Shown piece by piece: positions 27,037 through 33,413 of a stretch of 64,000 nt of DNA. Source of the stretch: Catalinimonas niigatensis (GTDB lineage: Bacteria; Bacteroidota; Bacteroidia; Cytophagales; Cyclobacteriaceae); the NCBI RefSeq assembly GCF_030506285.1, contig NZ_CP119422.1, positions 4,885,501 through 4,949,500 on the forward strand, written 5' to 3'. The position numbers and the translations under genes are program-made. The notes under the pieces are model-generated. The model did no database searches, was not told the DNA's origin, and was given only the letters and a program-made list of their open reading frames with translations. Position 1 is the stretch's first letter, and each line of letters starts with the position of its first letter.

Positions 27037-28653
27037 CTATCTGGCTCCTTTCCCTTTCAGGATTTGTCCTGCTCTGGCGCCCTTGTACTTCCCTTTTTCT
27101 ACAGTAATCTCTCCATTCACAATCACATATAACATACCCTCGCTATAGGCATGCGGACTTTCAAAAGTGGAAGGACTTTTGATCTTTGTCGGATCAAAGA
27201 GGACGATATCAGCGGCTTTGCTTTCCTGCAAAAGTCCTCTGTCTCTGAGCTGGAAACGCTGGGCAGGCAGAGAAGTCATCTTGCGGATGGCATCTTCCAG
27301 GCTTACCACGCCCAAATCATGTACATAATGTGCTAAAACTCTTGAGCAGGAGCCATAGGCACGGGGATGCGGTGCCCCTTTACCCATTTCTGCCACACCG
27401 GCATCGCGGGCAATCATGGTAAACGGATATTGCATCAGGGATTGCACATCATTTTCATCCATTTTATGATACACCATCTGCACACGGTCGCCTTCTTCTA
27501 CCTGAGCCATCATATCCATAATGGATTCCGCCTCCTGATCGGCTCCGGGAGCTTTGCCCTGCATCAGATTGATTTCGGCAATGCTTTTGCCGCTATATTT
27601 CTCTTCCCACGGACAGTTAGCTACCACCGCATAGCTGTAATCAGTAAAGCCCATGTCTGCCAGCGTTTCAAGCATTTCTGTTTTGATCTTATTTCGGCAT
27701 TCAGCATCGGCCAGACGGGTTCGGAGCGAGTCGGTACCGCCTGAATATGCCCAGGAAGGTAATAATACGCTCAGACTGGTGCTGCTGGCGGTATAGGGGT
27801 ATTGATCCAGCGTCACATCTATACCCTGCGCACGATAATCTTCTATTTTTTGCAGCAGTTCATCGGTTCTTCCCCAGGCTTTTTTACTGGATATTTTGAT
27901 ATGAGAAATTTCTACCGGAATGTTGGCTTCTTTGCCAATCTGTAGTGCTTCATCTATGGCCTCAAACACTTTATTGCCTTCATTGCGGATGTGCGAAGCA
28001 TAGGTTCCCTGATATTTTGCTGCTACTTTTGTCAGTGCCACTACCTCTTCAGTCTCGGCATAGGTACCGGGTACATAAATGAGTCCGGTAGAAAGTCCGA
28101 CAGCCCCATCTTCCATGGCCTGCGCCACTAAAGCTTCCATCTGCTGCATTTCCTCGGCACTGGGGGCGCGGTTAGAGGAGCCCAGCACGGCATTACGCAC
28201 CGTATTGTGTCCGACCAGTGAGGCCAGGTTCACCGATATTCCTTTGGCTTCCATGGCTTTGAAAAAAGCTCCCAGATGCTCTTCCGAACCTCCACAATTG
28301 CCGGTAATAATGGAAGTTACACCATCATAAAGAAAGTTTTCAGCGGTAGGCCGTTCCGGCAGGCTCTCTTCCACATGGGTATGCACATCTATAAAACCAG
28401 GAGCAGCATACAATCCGCTGGCGTCAATACTTTTTTTGGCTCTGGCATGGGTCAACTGGCCTATACTAGCAATCTTTCCTCGTTTGATACCGATATCTCC
28501 CATGTACCAGGGATTCCCGGTACCATCAAGGATGCGGGCATTACGAATCAGCAGGTCATAGGTTTGTGCTTGCATGGGAATGGAGATAAGGATACAGCAG
28601 ATCAGGCTAAACAAAATCTTTGAAAAATCAGAAGATCGCTGATATTTTTTCAT
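27037..28653 (-). CDS. D-aminoacylase / N-acyl-D-amino-acid deacylase, exported
   Basis: 538 residues. A signal peptide (about residues 1-30, ending MQAQ) precedes an amidohydrolase fold. The metal-binding HTH is at residues 91-93 in GFIDVHTHVEE, followed by the family-specific TSIITGNCGG. Further His residues are seen in VGHNTV, SHIRNEG and EISHIKIS. The C-terminal part has DAIRKMTSLPAQRFQL and KAADIVLFDP. The enzyme removes the acyl group from N-acyl-D-amino acids or cleaves related amides; exact substrate is unknown. It converges with the VWA operon (58-base gap, no clear terminator). Confidence 0.88.
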   Translation of the reverse strand: MKKYQRSSDFSKILFSLICCILISIPMQAQTYDLLIRNARILDGTGNPWYMGDIGIKRGKIASIGQLTHARAKKSIDASGLYAAPGFIDVHTHVEESLPERPTAENFLYDGVTSIITGNCGGSEEHLGAFFKAMEAKGISVNLASLVGHNTVRNAVLGSSNRAPSAEEMQQMEALVAQAMEDGAVGLSTGLIYVPGTYAETEEVVALTKVAAKYQGTYASHIRNEGNKVFEAIDEALQIGKEANIPVEISHIKISSKKAWGRTDELLQKIEDYRAQGIDVTLDQYPYTASSTSLSVLLPSWAYSGGTDSLRTRLADAECRNKIKTEMLETLADMGFTDYSYAVVANCPWEEKYSGKSIAEINLMQGKAPGADQEAESIMDMMAQVEEGDRVQMVYHKMDENDVQSLMQYPFTMIARDAGVAEMGKGAPHPRAYGSCSRVLAHYVHDLGVVSLEDAIRKMTSLPAQRFQLRDRGLLQESKAADIVLFDPTKIKSPSTFESPHAYSEGMLYVIVNGEITVEKGKYKGARAGQILKGKGAR

Positions 28654-28835
28654 GTCCTCAAAATAGAGAAAAATGAACTGTCAGACCAGTAGCTTGAAAG
28701 TATTTTAAACTTACAGGCTTTCTATTGGGATGGATGCTAACAATTGGCCTTGAATCTTATTATACTAAAAGTAATTCAGCTAACTGATCCTACAGACGGC
28801 TGGCTATTTTTTAACGTATAAATACATTTTTTAAG

Positions 28836-29744
28836 ATGAGCAATATCAAAGTAAAAAACCAATACGAAAAGCGTAATCCACTGGATCAATATCCAAAACC
28901 ACCTTTTCCCCGTCAACCGCAATCCGCACCCGGCTCGGTAAATAAAATGAACCCGCTGCCGGATCATGGTGAGGAAAGCTATCAGGGTTTTGGCCGCCTC
29001 AAGGACAGAAAAGCGTTGGTCACCGGAGGAGATTCCGGCATCGGACGTGCCGCAGTGATTGCCTTTGCCCGTGAAGGGGCAGATGTGGCTTTCAACTACT
29101 TGCCCAGCGAAGAAGAAAACGCGCAGGAAGTCGTCAAACTGATTGAAGCGGAAGGCAGAAAAGCTATCCCTTTACCGGGAGACATTTCGGACGAAAGTTT
29201 CTGTAAAAAACTGGTAGAGGATGCAGTCCAGGGATTGGGTGGACTGGATATTCTGGTGAACAACGCCGGTCGTCAGACCTCACAGCAGTCTATTGAGGAA
29301 ATTACTACCGAGCAGTTTGACAATACCTTTAAAGTGAATGTCTATGCGCTGTTCTGGATATGCAAAGCAGCCATTCCGCATTTGGAGCCTGGTGCTTCTA
29401 TCATCAACACCACTTCCATACAGGCTTTTGATCCTTCTGAAAACCTTTTGGATTATGCGCCTACCAAATCTTCCATCGTCGCCTTTACCAAAGCGCTGGC
29501 GCAGCAGGTAGCAGAGAAGGGGATACGAGTAAATGCCGTGGCACCGGGGCCTTTCTGGACACCCTTACAACCCAGCGGAGGCCAACCCCAGGAAAAAGTG
29601 GAGCAGTTTGGTTCTAGTACCCCTTTGGGACGTCCCGGCCAGCCAGCCGAGATTGCGCCTATGTATGTATTGTTGGCTTCCCAGGAAGGTAGCTACATTA
29701 CCGGCGAAGTGATGGGTGTCACAGGCGGTATGATGCCAGCATGA
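28836..29744 (+). CDS. Short-chain dehydrogenase, general-stress type
   Basis: 302 residues. An N-terminal extension of ~55 residues ([18 protein letters not shown]) is the mark of the YhdF/YghA-like subgroup of SDR enzymes. The nucleotide-binding motif GGDSGIG is at 64-70, NNAG near 146, and the catalytic Tyr207-x3-Lys211 in DYAPTKSS with Ser in NTTSIQAF before it. It likely reduces or oxidises a small alcohol or sugar with NAD(P). Followed by a clear terminator. Confidence 0.9.
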   Translation: MSNIKVKNQYEKRNPLDQYPKPPFPRQPQSAPGSVNKMNPLPDHGEESYQGFGRLKDRKALVTGGDSGIGRAAVIAFAREGADVAFNYLPSEEENAQEVVKLIEAEGRKAIPLPGDISDESFCKKLVEDAVQGLGGLDILVNNAGRQTSQQSIEEITTEQFDNTFKVNVYALFWICKAAIPHLEPGASIINTTSIQAFDPSENLLDYAPTKSSIVAFTKALAQQVAEKGIRVNAVAPGPFWTPLQPSGGQPQEKVEQFGSSTPLGRPGQPAEIAPMYVLLASQEGSYITGEVMGVTGGMMPA

Positions 29745-29766
29745 TGCAGTAGTGAATATCATTCAG

Positions 29767-29799
29767 AGGCTTGCCCCATCCAAAGGCAGGCCTTTTTTT
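29767..29799 (+). terminator. Terminator after the SDR gene
   Basis: AGGCTTGCC (29767-29775) pairs with GGCAGGCCT (29785-29793) with one G-T pair, 9-base loop, then seven T. Confidence 0.85.
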
Positions 29800-29853
29800 G
29801 TTCTCATGCAGTGTAACAAGAATGTTTTAGAACTTGTGTTTACCCTTAACCGT

Positions 29854-30222
29854 TCATTCAGACTTGTTTTCAGGAAGATAGCTTTCCAAAGTACGGATGA
29901 CATTGTCCAGATTATTCATAACTTCAGATTCGGCAATCCTCACCACTCTGTAACCCAGACTTTGCATAAATTCATCTCTTATCCTGTCCTCTTCTACCTT
30001 GTACTGATGGGATTTGCCATCCAGTTCCACGACGAGACTTAGTTTCCTACAGGCAAAGTCAGCAATATACCTGCCTATGGAAAGCTGACGGTTGAATTGA
30101 TAACCATAAAACTTGCGGGCGCGCAATACCTCACACCACAGCCTGATCTCACCGGGTGTAGAATGGTTACGGAGCCTGCGCGCATAAGGCTTCAGCCATG
30201 CGTAGTAGGGATGTCTGGGCAT
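29854..30222 (-). CDS. DUF559 / Vsr-like endonuclease-fold protein
   Basis: 122 residues. The pattern ARRLRNHSTPGEIRLW, YGYQFNRQ and GRYIADFACRKLSLVVELDG is the DUF559 signature, a PD-(D/E)xK nuclease-like fold related to the mismatch endonuclease Vsr. Candidate catalytic residues are E25, D55, E66 and D68, with H72 nearby. No partner gene such as a methylase is present. Such genes are frequent in Bacteroidota beside palindromic repeats, and here three C/G-rich palindromes lie directly upstream. The target and biological role are unknown. Confidence 0.85.
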   Translation of the reverse strand: MPRHPYYAWLKPYARRLRNHSTPGEIRLWCEVLRARKFYGYQFNRQLSIGRYIADFACRKLSLVVELDGKSHQYKVEEDRIRDEFMQSLGYRVVRIAESEVMNNLDNVIRTLESYLPENKSE

Positions 30223-30250
30223 GGGTATTGGTGTTTAATGAGAAGTATGC

Positions 30251-30541
30251 TGATCCCCCTAGCCCCCTTTTGGCAAAGGGGGACAGTTGGGTGCTACGGG
30301 ATCAAATTTACTGCTGTAACAATAGTGGATTACTTTAAAATAATATCCACCTGAATTGCAAAGGCTAAATATCAAGCGCCTCACCAACTACCTTTTGTTA
30401 AAGGGAACAGTTGGATGCGATGTGATCAGATTTGCTGCTATAACGATACTAAAGTACTTTTACATGATCTCTATCTGAAATGCAGAATTCAATATCGCGC
30501 ACATCACCAGTCCCCCTTCGTGAAGGGGGGTAGGGGGGATT
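30251..30541. repeat. Tandem ~124-bp repeat framed by CCCCCTT palindromes
   Basis: Two diverged copies of a ~124-bp unit (for example gatca at 30300 and 30424, ctgct at 30311 and 30435, CAGTTGG at 30284 and 30408) each begin with a short palindrome. Palindromes are 30263-30282 (CCCCCTTT, TGGC, AAAGGGGG), a decayed one at 30391-30405, and 30512-30529 (CCCCCTTC, GT, GAAGGGGG). The outer ends carry the same motif in opposite orientation (ATCCCCCTAG at the left, TAGGGGGGAT at the right), so the whole block is bounded by inverted repeats like a BIME or miniature element. No ORF inside. Confidence 0.75.
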
Positions 30542-30542
30542 C

Positions 30543-31169
30543 CTAAACCGCCACTCCGAGGGCTTCCAGTTGCTGGGGTTCTGCTTCCAGCGCTACGCGG
30601 GCAATTTTGAGCAGCTTGCGATACCACTGATCCAGTTGCGCCAGCGCTTCCTGCTTCTTTTGGGTAAGTACCTGTGCCCGGCTCTGCGCCTGTTTCTGCA
30701 AAGACGACAACTCTATCATCTGCCCCAGCAGTACCTGGCTCTCTTCCAGCTCATGTCGGGGAATGCCAAAGCGTTCCAGCGCCTCAGCGTGGAGTAAGGC
30801 ATGGCGGTAGAAGTCGTGGGTCTGCTTCAACCAGCCATCCAGACGCATCTTACGGGGACCTTTGAATCCTAACAAATCACTGATTCTGGCATCGTTCTGA
30901 AAAGCAATGCGCGACAGCTTCAGATGCTGCATATAGCGAGTATGGATAAAATTGCGGGTCTCTCCCAGGCTTCGCGTAGCCTCTCTGGACTGGCGCTGCG
31001 CCTCCTCCTGTTGCTCAGTGAGCGTTTGTACTTGTTTGTGCATTTTCTCCCCTTCATTGACGTACTTGGCATCACAACCGTACTGACTCATCTGGCGCAT
31101 GATATTGCTTTCCTGACGTAGCGAATAGATAGCGCGGGGTACCTGAAACAATAAATTTGACTGTGTCAT
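30543..31169 (-). CDS. Paralogous helical protein A, unknown function
   Basis: 208 residues from the ATG at 31169. Predicted almost fully helical, with coiled-coil stretches near residues 50-75 and 155-185. It shares a clear pattern with the protein at 54883-55533: a YG near residue 30, GE about ten residues later, a central AFxND, then GW...FY, a G(I/V)...E block and the C-terminal W(Y/V)R...K.AR.AL....LE.LG. No catalytic motif, signal peptide or membrane helix is visible. It lies between a DUF559-associated palindromic repeat (2 bases after its stop) and a 42-bp palindrome array upstream of its start. I do not recognise a named family. Confidence 0.75.
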   Translation of the reverse strand: MTQSNLLFQVPRAIYSLRQESNIMRQMSQYGCDAKYVNEGEKMHKQVQTLTEQQEEAQRQSREATRSLGETRNFIHTRYMQHLKLSRIAFQNDARISDLLGFKGPRKMRLDGWLKQTHDFYRHALLHAEALERFGIPRHELEESQVLLGQMIELSSLQKQAQSRAQVLTQKKQEALAQLDQWYRKLLKIARVALEAEPQQLEALGVAV

Positions 31170-31317
31170 AGGACATAAAATTAAGTTGAGCAGCAAATTA
31201 GGAAAATACCTTCTAAATATTTAACTATTTCAATATAAAATTGAATAATGTTAGGAAAAATCAGGAAAGGGCAGGCGCCTCAAGTGGACAATTGGGCAAA
31301 CCCTTGAAGGAGTGAGG

Positions 31318-31540
31318 CATTTGAATATTCAAATGGTGTGAAAAAAAGCAAATGCAACGTATTTGCCCGTTCAAATGGGATGATTTGGAATCAAAACAGC
31401 GCATTTGACTGCCCAAATACGACAAATCGACTTCAAATCACGGAATTTGACCGCTCAAATGTCATGATTGCAACTCAATTCAAAGCATTTGCCCAATCAA
31501 ATGGCATCAGAACAGAAATTCCCGAGGCATTTGAGCAATG
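31318..31540. repeat. 42-bp-period palindrome array 1 (CATTTG-N6-CAAATG)
   Basis: Six 18-bp imperfect palindromes of the form CATTTG-N6-CAAATG start at 31318, 31360, 31402, 31444, 31486 and 31528, that is, exactly every 42 bp; the last is incomplete. The N6 cores and the 24-bp intervals differ between units, so the palindrome arms are what is conserved. The array lies between the start of paralogue A (minus) and the start of the HEPN-like gene (plus), a divergent intergenic region. 42 bp equals four helical turns. Confidence 0.88.
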
Positions 31541-31655
31541 AAAAGCCTAAAAAATTACAAATTTCATAATCCCACACTCCACCAAAGACATCTGGCCTTT
31601 GCAAGAACACTTGTCCAAAAGCGTGTAATATTTAAATTATTTTGCGTGATAATGA

Positions 31656-32381
31656 ATGGATACTTATAAGAGTTGGGGAGAAAGTGATATATTGAATATT
31701 AAAATGAATAGTATGTATAATTGGAATAAAATTCCTATCCAACATCGCCAATATCTAAAAACGTTTTGGCATACACATCAAAGAAATGTTGACTTCCAAT
31801 TGAATGAATTACAAGCATATCAAGAGTTGATGGAAGAAAGGATACAGATAGAGGAAACCAATTTTATAAAATACACAAAACAATTCGGTAATGAATTTGA
31901 CATTGTTAATAATTATCCGAATTTATTTCGTAGTTCTTTCTTAGTTCAAACCCTAGCCCTTGTTGAATACCAATTAAGAGAAATTTCTCTACGTATTGAG
32001 ATATATAATCACCAGAAGTTCTCAATTTCTGATCTTAGAGGAAGCAGTGATTTAGAAAAAGCAAAAACTTACCTTAAAAAAACTATTGAATTAAATTTTA
32101 GTACCCTCAATCCCGAATGGTCTTTTTTATTAAACTGTTACAAATTAAGAAACTCAATTGTTCATAATCAGAGTGAATATGAAGATGAATCTCATGTTTC
32201 AAAGTTTGTAAAATCTCAAAACGGATTGAAAATTAAAGAAGCAAGACAAGATATTAAAAGAGATAAAGAGTTATCATCATTTTCAATTGAAGATAGGTCT
32301 ATAAATGATGAATTATTAGCAAAGACAAAGTTATTTTTTGATAAAATCTATAATTACATTTTAGAAAATAATGCCATATAA
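31656..32381 (+). CDS. AT-rich gene with HEPN-type R-x4-H motif
   Basis: 241 residues, visibly richer in A/T than its neighbours, suggesting transfer. Helical throughout, Lys/Asn/Ile-rich. Near residue 160-170 it reads NCYKLRNSIVHN: Arg165-x4-His170 preceded by a hydrophobic helix, the hallmark of HEPN domains, many of which are RNases in toxin-antitoxin and anti-phage systems. An upstream helix with an acidic face (ALVEYQLREISLRIEI, about 101-116) fits the first half of a HEPN bundle. No nucleotidyltransferase (MNT) partner is adjacent. Catalytic activity is an inference; some HEPN proteins are inactive or structural. Confidence 0.65.
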   Translation: MDTYKSWGESDILNIKMNSMYNWNKIPIQHRQYLKTFWHTHQRNVDFQLNELQAYQELMEERIQIEETNFIKYTKQFGNEFDIVNNYPNLFRSSFLVQTLALVEYQLREISLRIEIYNHQKFSISDLRGSSDLEKAKTYLKKTIELNFSTLNPEWSFLLNCYKLRNSIVHNQSEYEDESHVSKFVKSQNGLKIKEARQDIKRDKELSSFSIEDRSINDELLAKTKLFFDKIYNYILENNAI

Positions 32382-32407
32382 CTAAAGGGGAGCTTTACCA
32401 TTTCCTA

Positions 32408-32639
32408 AAGTCATGCCGTAGGCATCTTTGCCCCAAAGAAAGGGAAGCTCTGATTTTCTAGACGAATAAGATCTCTCCGCGCTGCTGCGAGATGACAGGG
32501 AAGGAGAAAATGAGGAACATTTCATCGTCATGAAGTCATGCCGTAGGCATTCCGACCTAGAAGGGTCCGGCCTGGAAGGCTTTACCACTCTGAAGTCAGG
32601 CTTTTACCTTCAGGCGGGATAAGATCCCTGCGGGATGAC
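32408..32639. repeat. Two tandem copies of the GTCAT inverted-repeat element
   Basis: Each copy begins with AAGTCATGCCGTAGGCAT (32408-32425 and 32533-32550, spacing 125 bp) and ends with AAGATC(T/C)CT...GATGAC (32468-32497 and 32621-32639), the approximate reverse complement. The related single copy at 56896-56984 shares both ends and the interior around TTACC and TTTCAGG. This looks like a non-coding miniature inverted-repeat family. The rest of the 32382-32808 spacer shows G/A-rich sequence with no ORF. Confidence 0.75.
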
Positions 32640-32808
32640 GGGGAGGGGAAAATGGGAGGGGAGAAAAGGGTAGTAGTTTGAGTTCACTTGACGCATGCTA
32701 TAGTTCTTCACTCAGCATCCTGTATAAAAATTAAGATTTTTCTCAACCTTCCCAACCATTCTGTTCGCGGCAGTGTCACTTGAATAAATGAAAAATAATC
32801 TGATTTAG

Positions 32809-33318
32809 ATGAAAAATGTTTCTTTCTTGTGCGGCTTGCTGAGTGTGGTTTTGCTGTTTAGTTCCTGCACAGAAGATGAGACAGTCAACAGACTGAAATT
32901 AGGATATTACCTGGTCTTTGGTACCTACTATGGTGAGTGTGCGGAGAATTGCGTGAACATATACTATCTGAGACCGGGTGAGCAGCATTTGTCAGTAGCC
33001 AGTGAACCTCAATATCCGGACTATAAGGCCAATGGCTTTCCCTACGGTCTTCATTTTGTCACGCTGTCGCAGCAGCAATATAAACTGACCAAAGACCTGA
33101 TCAATCAGGTACCGGAGAATCTGCTTATCGAGACCGCGCTGGTCATCGGAGAGCCCGATGCAACAGATCAGGGTGGGGTATATGTGGAAATCAATCATCG
33201 TAACATGATGCATAAGTATTACATTGACACAAACAAGGACGCTATCCCTGCCTATCTGCACGACTTTGTGGATGAAATACTGAATACCGTGGCAGCGCTT
33301 CGTGAGGACGAAAGCTGA
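32809..33318 (+). CDS. Putative lipoprotein, unknown function
   Basis: 169 residues. The first 20 residues form a lipoprotein signal peptide with a lipobox ending in Cys20 (LLFSSC), followed by acidic residues as is usual for Bacteroidota lipoproteins. The mature part has two Cys in the GECAENCVN segment that could form a disulfide, and no domain I recognise. It is a single gene between the repeat region and the convergent M16 peptidase. Confidence 0.75.
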   Translation: MKNVSFLCGLLSVVLLFSSCTEDETVNRLKLGYYLVFGTYYGECAENCVNIYYLRPGEQHLSVASEPQYPDYKANGFPYGLHFVTLSQQQYKLTKDLINQVPENLLIETALVIGEPDATDQGGVYVEINHRNMMHKYYIDTNKDAIPAYLHDFVDEILNTVAALREDES

Positions 33319-33413
33319 TAAACCCTTGACAGTATCTCAAGGAAAAGGTGTGGGAAACTTTATCTCTAAAGAATAAAGTGCCCACACCCAAAATAATTGT
33401 AAGCTTTTACAGC

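Noticed and set aside
31338-31541. 67-codon plus-strand frame running through array 1, giving a 14-residue repeat
   Set aside because: 42 is a multiple of three, so any frame without a stop in one unit stays open in the array. Start is a GTG inside the array, the palindrome arms are conserved at DNA level on both strands, and the peptide repeats are poorly conserved.
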